Shown here piece by piece: positions 51,201 to 58,513 of a stretch of DNA of 64,000 nucleotides (the first letter of the stretch is position 1; each line of letters begins with the position of its first letter). The notes under the pieces were generated by a model. That model did no database searches and had not been told where the DNA came from. It saw nothing but the letters and a program-made list of their open reading frames with translations. Source of the DNA: Nereocystis luetkeana. Its lineage: Eukaryota > Sar > Phaeophyceae > Laminariales > Laminariaceae. The stretch covers positions 2,046,001 through 2,110,000 of the forward strand of contig JARUPZ010000018.1 of NCBI GenBank assembly GCA_031213475.1, written 5' to 3'. The position numbers and the translations under genes are program-made.

Positions 51201-52656
51201 CTTCATGCTAGGTTTTTGGTCTATTTTTTTATGCCTTTACTACCAGTATTATGATACGGGAGAAACTTTATACTTTTTTTTTTTCATGTCTATGTCTGAT
51301 TTGGGTTCGGATATGGGGAGAAAAAAAAATGGGTAGTTAAGTTGTGTCATTTCTAGATCTGGTTTGTTGTTTGGTATGGAAAACAAACAAACAAACAAAC
51401 AAACAAACAAACAATCAAACAAACAAGCGGTTGGATGAGTAGTTTCATATATACTTCTGATTTGGGTTTCGGTATCGGGAAACAACATGGTTAGTTGAGT
51501 AGTTTCATGCCTGAATCCGGTTTGTGTTATTTTATGGGGAAAAAAAAACTGGTTAGTTCAATTGTTTCATGTCTAAATCTGTTTTTTGCTTTTTCGGTAT
51601 GATGAAAAAAAAATAAGTTAGCTGAGTAATTTCATGTCTAATCTGGTTTGTGTTATGTTATGAAGAAAAAGAACTGGTTAGTTCAATTATCTCACGTCTA
51701 AATATGTTAGCTGAGCAATTTCATGTCTAATCTGGTTTGTGTTATTTTATGGTGAAAAAAAAAACTGGTTAGTTCAATTATTTCACGTCTAAATCTGGTT
51801 TTTGCGTTTTTGATGTGAAAAAAAAAATAGTTAGTTGAGTAATTTTGAGTCTAAATCCGGTCTGTGTAATCATATGGGAAAAAAAAACTGGTTAGTTCAA
51901 TTGTTTCATTTCTAAATTTGGTTTTTGCGTTTCGGTATGGGGAAAAAAAAAATGTTAGTTGAGTAATTTCATGTCTATTTCTGGTTTTGTGTTTTTTGTG
52001 CCGGAAAATATCTGTAAACCGTGTATATTATGTTGTGTTTGTTTTACCGGCGGGTCTGTTTTTGTTTCGTTTTTTTTTCTGTTGCTTGCATGGTGTATAT
52101 GTCTGGTCTGGTCTATATGACATTTATGTCGGAAGGAGCCGTCTGTACATTTCATGTCTAGTGTCTGGTGGCTTGTTTTACAGCGTCGTCGCCACTCGAC
52201 GCCAACCCATCCAGATCTGTTGTGGGGGGCAGAGCGGCGGGGGGGGGTACTTAATGTCATGCATGGCCGTAGTCGTATGACCATAGACCCTTTCATCCCT
52301 ACAATGCCGGAACGGAGCGTGTCCTGTTTTGGGGGCGTGGGGACGGGGGGGGGGGGGGGGAGGACGCGCGCGCAGCAGTATGGCTCTCCTTTTTCTGCAC
52401 GCTCTCACACTGTTGATGTACGGAGTTTCAACACCTGACACTCATCCTTATTTTCGGTCGATACGAGTCAATCATACCTGGGTCCTGTCAGGGGTTACCC
52501 GTTAAACACTAACCCTGACCACCCCCCCCCCCCTCCTCCTCCTTCACACCCAGCCAGCTGACTGCTGTGATGATGTGCTCATTTTGCGTCAGTGCGATAC
52601 TATTTTTTTTTGTTTCGCCGGGCTCGCCCCTGCTAGTAACCGTGGCGTTCCGCGTT

Positions 52657-52691
<35 letters not shown>

Positions 52692-55111
52692 CATCCCGCT
52701 GGCGCTCGATGGTATTTTTGTCCGTCTCCCGCCCCCTGCGCAGGAAACTGTCCGTACTTGGAGATATGGCCGGAGGTGTTCGCCGCCGCTCACTTCCCGG
52801 ACGGCAGGCCAGGGTGAGAGAAAAAATACCCTGGCTGGTCTCCACACTTGTCTACCGTGACCACGTTTTTGGAGATATTACAGCAGTAGTAGTATGGAGG
52901 ACCTTACTGGTATGTACGTTAGAAGAAGGGAGGGGGGGGGGGGGGGGGGGGGGGGCGGGGGGGAAGGGAGGGGGGGAGGGGCGAGAAAATTGGGAGGAGG
53001 AGGATGGGGGACGGTCGAGGTTGGGTAAATCTTTTACAGTTCTGGGTGGCGCGCGACGGAAGTCATGTCGCGCTCGCTTCCCCTACTACGTAGAACAACC
53101 GTACTGGTATTATTTTTACCAATCCGCCGGAGGATTGGAAAAGAAAATGTTCCAGGTATTGTGTTTTCTGTCCGTGTTGGAGGTTGCTTGTTGGTCGTCC
53201 CTACGGGTGGCACTCTATGTATCTATATATATATATGCCCCCCCCTACCCGTCAGTACCAAGTGCAGGTTCGTCCCTTCTATTCGGGGCGGTCGGCGCCG
53301 CCGCCGTCGCCAGCCGCCGTCAATCACAATGCGGTTGACTGCACCCTGTTGGCTGGTCACGGACGTCACGGGCGTGTGCGCCGGAAGCGAGACGCGTACG
53401 TACTTATCGCCTCTGCCCCTGTCCCTGCCCCTGTCCTCCAACGGAATCAAATTGCGACCTTTACTTTGTGCATATTTTGAGATGTTTGTGCGCTTATATT
53501 TGTGCGATATGTGTGTGTTGGATGAACGCGTCCTCAAGTATGTGTGTTCTGTATCCTTGCGTTTTGCGCTTTTGTGTTTTGACCTTCCGAGGATTGCGTT
53601 GGTTGTGTTTTTTTTTATGCTTTGTGGTTTGTATATTTGTGTCGTGTGCCTTGTTTTCTGTATCCTGTGTCCCACGAGCTCTCGCTTGCCTTCTTCGATG
53701 CAGGCGGCCGGGAGACAAGACGCACGCTTTGATAACGCAAGCGTTTAACAACAGAGGGAAGAAGGAGATGTTCCACGGCTACGTGATGTCGATCACGGAG
53801 AGGGTGAAGGTGGCCCCCTGCAACCAGAACGGGTGAGAGGACGGTAGTGAGCGATGTCGGCGCCTGCCAGGATACCTGACCTCACGGCTAACTTTCCGCT
53901 GGGCACTCGCGCTCTTGGCCAGCTCCTGCCTCTACTCGGACCGGCTGGTTATTTCTCCCCTCTCTCCTTCTCTCTTCCCCTCTCTCGCGCCCCCATTCTA
54001 CACCCCCCTCTGCAACTCTATGAATCTCTCTGCCCCCTTCTTTGGCGTCCCCCTTCTACAAACTCCTCCTGCAACTCCCTTTCTCCCTCCCTTCCTCCCT
54101 CCCTTCCTCTCCCCTCTCCAACTCCCTCTCCAACTCCCTCGGCAACAATCTCCCTCCTTCCCCCCCTCCCCCCTCCTTCCCTCTCCCGTCAGGCACTGGT
54201 CGCCTCAATTCTGCCACTGCTCGCTGGACGTTACGGCTCCTGCGTTCCAGATCGTGGGGTGGAGCAACATGACCGAAGCTGTGGCGGCGGCCATCGTTCC
54301 GTCGGCATCCTCCCGACAGCGCGGGTCGGAAATCGCGGAATTTCTGGACGGCCGCATGAGGGAAAACCACGAGAGGAAAGGCAAGAAGACCGAGGCGGGA
54401 CGGTCCGTGCTTGAGGTGGGTTTGGCGGAAGCTGTGGGGTTTGGGGGATGGGGGGTGGCGGCGGGGTGGGGAGGATTGAAGTGAGGAGTAGGGGGGTGGC
54501 GAATCGACTTGTTGTAGTTATTGTTGTTGGTGTTGGGTTGGTGGTGTTGTCGTGTTGTCGCTGTCTTGATGTCGGTGTTGGTTTCGGTGTTGGTGCTGGT
54601 GGCGTTATGGTTCTGGGTTCACCAAGAGCGTCGAGAGTTCGTTGTGCTCTACTTTCGTATTTGTCGATGTTGATGTCGGGTCATGCCCGTCCCGTCACCC
54701 ACCCTTTCGAAAGCAATTCCGGCCCGGGCAGCAAGCGACGAACAAACTTTCTATACTACGACGACTCTCTTTCCGGCCTAAGTTGTGCAGTGGAGGGGAT
54801 TTAGGGCGCTACCGACCGTTCGAGTTGCGCCTGTCCCCCCGCGCCCCTTAACTCCGGTAAGGATTCTCGACGGCGTTGACATTATTGATGTTTCCTCCCG
54901 GCATTTGTTTTCAATCTTCGAATGGTGTGTTTGTTTGCCGATTATCCCTTTTGTTCCCTTGCTGTCGATGATGACCTTTTTTGTCCTCCCCTCACTTTGT
55001 TTTTCATTGTCTCCACGACTCCTGCCGCAGTCTTACTCCGATGTATCGCTCCAGGCCGTCCATGAGGCTTACCGCAAAGACTACGAGCTCTTTTCGGACT
55101 GCTGGGAGTAG
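36235..55111 (+). CDS. Sulfotransferase (Sulfotransfer_2-like), copy 2, seven exons over 18.9 kb
   Basis: Probable Golgi type II membrane sulfotransferase using PAPS, predicted 351 aa. Exons: 36235-36390, 39244-39471, 42452-42588, 45458-45559, 53704-53832, 54193-54415, 55031-55111 (stop TAG); phases 0,0,2,2,2,0. Exon 1 gives a basic tail and a membrane anchor (LGKIFLAAAAAASVALYW, residues about 25-42). Exon 2 ends SERIAFCPIQK and exon 3 begins VACTEWLKVLRWIDG, together the 5'-PAPS loop. Exon 4 has LKFAVVREPAERLLSCFLQK, the 3'-phosphate loop. Exon 6 has HWSPQFCHCSLDVTAPAFQI. The ATG 36235 was chosen because it directly precedes the basic tail and anchor; the frame is open further upstream. Introns are 2.85, 2.98, 2.87, 8.14, 0.36 and 0.62 kb. 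Intron 2 holds the 1.13-kb duplication and intron 4 an antisense LINE. Splice sites look intact, so the gene may work. The joining of exon 1 is inferred from phase and topology, not homology to copy 1. Confidence 0.8.
39571..40711. repeat. 1.13-kb direct duplication, copy 2, in intron 2 of the sulfotransferase
   Basis: Partner of 32608-33736 in the same orientation, starting 100 bp after exon 2. It differs by scattered substitutions and small indels (for example an added GTGACAGCACGG block near 39920). The long + frame stops earlier here (about 40194), which argues against coding function on that strand. Confidence 0.8.
40795..41102 (-). repeat. Poly-G-tailed dispersed repeat, truncated copy
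   Basis: Minus-strand copy of the family at 6236-6718. It keeps 'gactacggccatgaatgaga', 'gcgcttggtgcaagcaatgt' and 'gtctctggaagtg', and ends at a run of about 18 C (41086-41102). Confidence 0.7.
41262..41785 (-). repeat. Poly-G-tailed dispersed repeat, near full length
   Basis: Begins on the + strand with 'gttgggttggcgtcggttgg' and 'ctcactacgtgagctagaca', and ends with 'gagtacatctctcctgtcaa' and gtacacccc. With the copy at 40.8 kb it forms a same-strand pair in intron 2. Confidence 0.75.
42589..44821. other. Intron 3 of sulfotransferase copy 2, left part
   Basis: No repeat of the families above was seen. A frame near 43065-43195 looks somewhat protein-like (RDVGRGLGAINALWIAWRAL), but it does not match the paralogue and does not fit the exon phase. 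CTG-type runs are scattered. A TACCTGGTA lies at 44580. Confidence 0.4.
44822..45358 (-). repeat. Poly-G-tailed dispersed repeat flanking sulfotransferase exon 4 (left)
   Basis: Near full-length minus-strand copy bounded by C-runs on both sides (44804-44818 and 45350-45366). A second short fragment (45368-45410) repeats its start ('catgaataacatcgagtac') before another C-run. Confidence 0.75.
45688..46175 (+). repeat. Poly-G-tailed dispersed repeat flanking sulfotransferase exon 4 (right)
   Basis: A + strand copy, so exon 4 (45458-45559) lies between two inverted copies. It is preceded by a G-rich run (45650-45687) and followed by G-runs at 46153-46180, directly next to the 3' end of the LINE. 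Confidence 0.75.
46186..48918 (-). CDS. LINE ORF2 reverse transcriptase part
   Basis: 910 codons without a stop. RT motifs in order: KNRKAAGADQIVNEFMKYGG, NYRGITLLSTVGKTFYKILN, GQAGFRPNRSCVDHVYTL, FFLDVQKACDTVWRNGLW (family has AYD; here ACD), QGVAQGCTLSPNLFKIYIND, and LMFADDFVGISE with the catalytic FADD. Thumb and C-terminal regions follow, ending in a zinc-knuckle-like CPCGKAIESRTHIVGEC. The ATG at 48918 is internal to the original ORF2: the same frame continues upstream through TAA 48952 into the endonuclease. It copies LINE RNA at a nicked genomic target. Antisense frames on the + strand (such as 46922-48001) are shadows. Confidence 0.92.
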   Translation of the reverse strand: MAKNAEQFSELLERIGTARNDIERDDAGARIIEGWEKLVKTTASKVIGKKLIVCNRAVKWWDEEVKGAITVRRKAHARYTSSETTTGWEEYDVARKKVKEMVEKKKKGIWKDVVNKTNEDFEGGMKQMWVGIKGILGKQAGEADTGIATLRAQNGKMVSSSKGKREVLVEHYRKLGTPTANETFDTEFEKEINAWAEANVDASEREDSGSEGLQREFTREEVKKCVAKLKNRKAAGADQIVNEFMKYGGEGMLTMLVMLYNWIWKNEYAPRRWREGVVVNFFKKGDKADPGNYRGITLLSTVGKTFYKILNDRMGTMMEKEDKISEGQAGFRPNRSCVDHVYTLGKIIQGRKDAGLPTYCFFLDVQKACDTVWRNGLWKKLWEIEIGIRGKMWRMMKKMTECSRSAVMLDGEISKYVDILQGVAQGCTLSPNLFKIYINDLIVAVEAARQGVTVGEDTVSGLMFADDFVGISETPEGLQKQIENALEYTRKWRVTANVKKCAVVVCNEDKVNPINFSWKWGEDELPIVDQYTYLGVEISKDCSWDTHIAKVIGKGKAHIGKMDAILTDSHLDTRIKRCILMNVIAPKLEYAGEVWEGNAKLVKQLETVQMTAAKKILRCSSTTSNTVLRAELGMHPLKTNRDMRKLKWQYKVRNVPKKRLPAIVDKAIWEKVTKGRTGIRWDSVVEKAWKDIGGNQEEVTFAGKFGNYKAEVEERIERRERLALRNKVEPEKHLEIYGGLREGIGMKTYLHGPMDFAKTLKLRLRVGDLDLPERRKRYTNSREEEEEIDAQMCPCGKAIESRTHIVGECEIYKEERDVLEEEMREIEECDMEEFDTLDSSEKTIAILGDRWWPQAAKQEGDKISKKFLCNIWKQRNERPIVGGVSIRSRNGAPSRKGCVVNGQTTRGSNK
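48952..50037 (-). pseudogene. LINE ORF2 endonuclease part, broken by a MITE, a frameshift and a stop
   Basis: The N-terminal segment (50037 to 49267) reads LRIGSWNVCGFATDERKMIE, DIVGIQESWEKEGG (catalytic E), VGFLVKEY and VVLVGDFNSRIG (GDFN), all typical of AP-like endonucleases. After the MITE, 49157-48952 continues with SSILDFIVVENGSG and TTDHCLIWTDSR (the DH motif). The sequence just before the MITE makes sense only one frame over (reading EMKTFNDRVKNA), so a one-base indel lies near 49325-49335. TAA at 48952 then separates this part from the RT. Confidence 0.85.
49160..49264. mobile_element. TA-flanked MITE, 105 bp, inside the LINE endonuclease
   Basis: Ends TTACGGGGGACCATAGTTAA and the near-complementary TAGCTATGGTCCCCCGTAA form about 27-bp terminal inverted repeats with roughly two mismatches. 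It is flanked by TA (49158-49159 and 49265-49266). Without the MITE and one TA, the two endonuclease halves join in a continuous frame. TA duplication and small size suggest a non-autonomous Tc1/mariner-type element. Confidence 0.9.
50021..50419 (-). CDS. LINE ORF1-like small protein
   Basis: 132 codons, stop at 50021, overlapping the ORF2 start by 17 nt. It reads KVLIVLIFGVPSDMTRIEFK then FRVTLKPKASMEWQRIETEK. The alternating strand/helix pattern with a central VLIFGVP could be an RRM-like RNA-binding fold, as in other LINE ORF1 proteins, but this is inference only. The frame is intact. Confidence 0.6.
   Translation of the reverse strand: MNTNKLEIFSEEIRRKTVRQGGWSKKDWQGKVLIVLIFGVPSDMTRIEFKRKCEEVGLYCFAIGNVEREGEHFRVTLKPKASMEWQRIETEKVSAWVRRLGWRVCIANGIAKLRRSSRVNEGKGRQVNGGET
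50465..51245. other. Intron 4, upstream of the LINE: no gene
   Basis: Probably includes the LINE 5' UTR at its left end. Frames on the + strand are short and unsupported. Confidence 0.4.
51250..52010. repeat. Minisatellite, ~55-65-bp units, A-run punctuated
   Basis: About twelve diverged units each contain a version of 'ttagttgagtaatttcatgt' then 'ctaaatctggtttgtgtt' and a run of 7-10 A. Inside one unit an (AAAC)n microsatellite has expanded (51380-51426). It lies in intron 4 of the sulfotransferase. Confidence 0.85.
52168..52335 (+). repeat. Poly-G-tailed dispersed repeat, fragments
   Basis: Keeps the end piece ('cgccactcgacgccaaccca') and the start piece ('gtcatgcatggccgtagtcg') joined head to tail across a G-run at 52240-52250. 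This suggests two adjacent copies with the middle parts missing. Another G-run follows at 52346-52361. Confidence 0.65.
52658..52689. repeat. Homopolymer of about 32 C
   Basis: The longest single-base run in the window, followed about 245 bp later by a mostly-G run (52930-52965). Both are in intron 4 and could pair as G/C-rich structure or disturb sequencing, so the length is uncertain. Confidence 0.8.
54058..54190. repeat. CT-rich tract in intron 5
   Basis: Almost pure C/T on the + strand (ctccct repeats), ending at the acceptor of exon 6. It may act as an extended polypyrimidine tract. Long frames through it are artefacts of composition. Confidence 0.7.
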
Positions 55112-57390
55112 CATGCCGGGCAAGCAACGACATGGGGCGGAGATGACTTGGGAGACCCGCGGTTGCCGACATGTTGCCGTGTGATGTCTGTTCCTCAGCC
55201 GAAGTGTGCTATACGTACGGGATCAGCAGCGTAGCAAATGTATTAAGGCGTTTTCTTTGTGGTGGTGGTGGTGATGATGGCGGCGGTGGTGGTGTCATGT
55301 GCTGACGGCTCAATACGGACAGAAGTTGAAGTTCTCTACAGCAGCGAGTTGGGTAGAAATTTTGTAAGTGCTCATTGCTGGAGCAATAAAAAAATAACGC
55401 GGTTGTACGGGGTGATTGACCGGCCCGTCCCGTGCGTATGTCTTTTTAGCTGTTGTCTGTTCGTGCGTTTTTGTGTCGTTTCGAGGGTTCATCGAAGCTT
55501 CTCCCGTATCAATTCGAAAGCTTGTTCCGACGTGAACAAGGACTAAAACTGCCGCGCACGGTCGCGGCAGAAAACAAAGGGGGTGTGTACTCTTCCTCCT
55601 CACGCTGTGTGTGTTCTCATTTCTTACGCGTGTTTATATCACCAACTATTGTGATTTTGTTGACGTGTTTTCATATAGTTGTAGTAGGTATGTAAATTAC
55701 TAAACTAATGAAGTGTTTAAAGCGAAATATGAAGGTTGCGATCGAGTTATTAATAGATCGAAGTTAAATATTAATATTCGATCGAGTGATGGCAAACGCT
55801 TCGCCGGGAGTGCGGAGCGGTTTTATAGCTGCCGCCGCACGGGTGTGCGTTGAGAGATTTCCTGTTAGTTTATAAGTCCGGGGTGCGGACTTGTCGGACC
55901 GCTTTGGGCAGGAGCGTTTCCTGTTGGTTGTACACCCGGGCTGCCGACATATCGGACCGATTTCGGCGGGGTGTGTAACTCTTGTTGTGTGTTCATGGCG
56001 ATGCCTTCCTGTGTGGTTACGACCCGCTCGAACCGCAGTGCGGGCGTGTGAATCCTTTCCTTGGCCCTGCTGCTCACTTGGTCTGCTGTACGTCGGCGTG
56101 TTGCACCTTGGTTCTTTTCTCGCCCGTACGTAGAGGTATACCTATCGTAGGATTAGGGCGCCGCTTCTGCCATTTATGTTTTCCTGTATTGTTATTGGCG
56201 TCGGTCGGTCACAAGGCGCTGATTGATTGCCTTGAAGACGTTGGTTGGTTGGTTAGAGACGCTGATTGGGGAAGATGTTGATTGGTTGCAGACATTGATT
56301 GGTTAAATACGTTGACTGAGTGAAGACATCGACTATTAATAGACGAAGTCGCTGGTTGGCGGAGGACGTACGTCAAGTGATTGGTTAAACACGTTTCTTT
56401 TTTGTTTTTTTCTCAGCGTCGTCTTTTTTAATTTTTGTTGTTGTTGTATTGTTACGCCGCAGCTCGGCGCGGTTGCGAAGTTTGGCGAGTCTACGCCAGC
56501 AGGAAAAAAGCCGGTCGGCTGCATAGCGTAGCTTTAGGGTGACGTGCGCGCTGTATGGTATGCATAGGCCCGGTGCGCTCGCGCTCCCACTCGTGCTGCG
56601 AACCCCTGCGGCAGCCCGCGCCGGGAGGCACACCTTCCAGGCACGCACGGTAGTGAGACCTCGTGAGCGGTGACACGAGGTAAGGCTGGATGTCCAGCTT
56701 CGTGCGTTAAATATGTTGAACCTCTTTCGGTTGCATTCTCCAGGTTATTGTTGACGTTGGTTGTTTTTCGGGGTATTCTCTATGTTTATCTCGCTACCGG
56801 GTATGGGGAGAGAAACTTTGGGGTGAAGGGCTTCGGGTCACCTCGATATTTTTTCCAACGTCTTTGGAGGTCCCGTCCGGGTGGGTGTTGTCTACCCCGC
56901 GCTTGCCGCTGCGGTTGGTCCGTGTGCGCTGGGTGGCCTGCGCGCTAGCTTGCCCGACCACAAGAACCGTTGCAACGGTCCTGTTTTTGTTTTGCACGCC
57001 CTTTTTTCTGCGATAGCGACGGTGCCAACCGGGATGGTGACCCGTGTTGTGCTACCGCCTACCGGGTATGCCGTATTAATATTAGTAGCATTTTGTCATT
57101 TGTGCGCCGCCAGCATTGTCTGCCGCCAACCGCATTCGTGAGGTCTCCCCCGTTGGTGATCTCACGCGCGCAGGCGAAGCCCCGCCCATAAAAAGAGGTG
57201 CGAATGCATCTGTAAACGTAACCATTTTTTTTTTTTGTTTGCCCTTTTTCAACCAACCGCAACCACGGTTTTTGGCGACATACTTTCATTCTTGAATTTA
57301 ATTCAGAATTGGGCAATTTTTCTTGCAGTATCATAGCGAAAAGGTTAGCAAGCGAAGAATAGCAGGCTACGCACACCAATGCGAGCAGCA
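55112..57390. other. 3' flank of sulfotransferase copy 2; no further gene recognised
   Basis: Contains GTTGGTTG-type low-complexity sequence (56200-56350). Frames on either strand are unsupported by splice signals or motifs. Confidence 0.4.
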
Positions 57391-57402
57391 AGGACGCTGG
57401 TG

Positions 57403-57441
<39 letters not shown>
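57403..57441. repeat. CTG/CAG microsatellite, about 13 repeats
   Basis: An almost uninterrupted CTG run on the + strand (one variant GTTGCTG near the right end). It could encode Q, A, L or S tracts depending on frame, but no gene context was found. Shorter ones are at 35989-36028, 38709-38745 and 42220-42248. Confidence 0.85.
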
Positions 57442-57629
57442 TGCGCTTCAAGTCGACAGCGCACATTTTTGTTTTGGACTCGAGTGGGCACGAGGCGTCC
57501 ACATGCCGGCGAAAAGGCGAGGCGCGTGGTCGCTACGGGAGGCACATGCTCGGCAGTCCAGTGGTAGGAACACAGCTAGCACTTGGACCGGGTGCCTCCA
57601 CCACTTCACGACAGGATGGTTTGAGAGAG

Positions 57630-58150
57630 GGGGGGGGGCAGGGTGTACTCATTATCATGCATGGCCGTAATCGTATGGCCATAGACCCTCGCATCCCTAC
57701 ATTGCCGGGACGGAGCACGTCGGGTTTTCACCGACCAGGCAGACGTTACTTGCACCAAGCGCGAGGCGCCGTGGGGTGTTCGGCGAGTCGCTAAAAAAGG
57801 ATGAGCTGCATCCTACTAGAACTGCTTTTGAGGCGGACTTTTCTTGCATATGGACGACGGCTTCGTTGAGGTAATTTATTTTCCGGTGTGACCACTTCCA
57901 GAGACGGCAATGGGTTTACTATGTAACTGCCTCGGGGGTGCCCCGCCACAAACACTACGTGATACGATCATCCCCTTGTGCGGACTCAAGATCCTCCACC
58001 CCGCACAAAAGATCTAACTTGATCGCCAGCTTTGACCGACCGCCAAAATGAAAAACGGTACCCTGGCTTTCTACCGAACGTATTGAGCGGCATGTTTGAC
58101 AGAGTCGTTGCCAACCGGCGCCAATCCTACCTATATATAGTAGAGGGGGG
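57630..58150 (+). repeat. Poly-G-tailed dispersed repeat, near full length, diverged
   Basis: Starts after a G-run (57631-57640) with 'gtgtactcattatcatgcat' and ends 'ccaatcctacctatatatag' before a G-run at 58145-58153. Substitutions are more frequent than in the 45-kb copies, so it is probably older. Confidence 0.7.
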
Positions 58151-58513
58151 GGGTTACCGCTGTCCAATCCATTAAATCAACGGTGACAGCAGTCTGCGTC
58201 GCGCGAACTGCTCAGCACGTCGTCACCGCCCTGATCATTCCCCAATTTACTGGAGTTTTTCTGTGACGGAAAGTGCGAAGCTGTCGACCTCGAAAAATAT
58301 CCATAAAACGGTACATCGATTTTTTCCCCGCCAGATAACGATATATATCGTCTAGGGGAAATCTGGTACGCAAAAGCAATCTGCTCACGTGCACCAAACC
58401 TTTACCTCTCTGTACACGGGCTAGTATATACCTCCCCTTGTGCACCGTTTCCTTTAGAATTAGCTTAATGTACCCGGCCACTGTTTATACACCCGATGCA
58501 TTCCGCCGCAGCC

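Noticed and set aside
52740..52825. Exon-like segment reading GNCPYLEIWPEVFAAAHFPDG in intron 4 of the sulfotransferase
   Set aside because: It has an acceptor-like CAG and a GTGAGA donor, but the frame does not fit the phase 2 entry from exon 4 and copy 1 has no equivalent. Possibly an alternative or decoy exon.
53320..53400. Possible exon NAVDCTLLAGHGRHGRVRR before a GTAC donor
   Set aside because: Weak donor, no acceptor I could fix, and no counterpart in copy 1.
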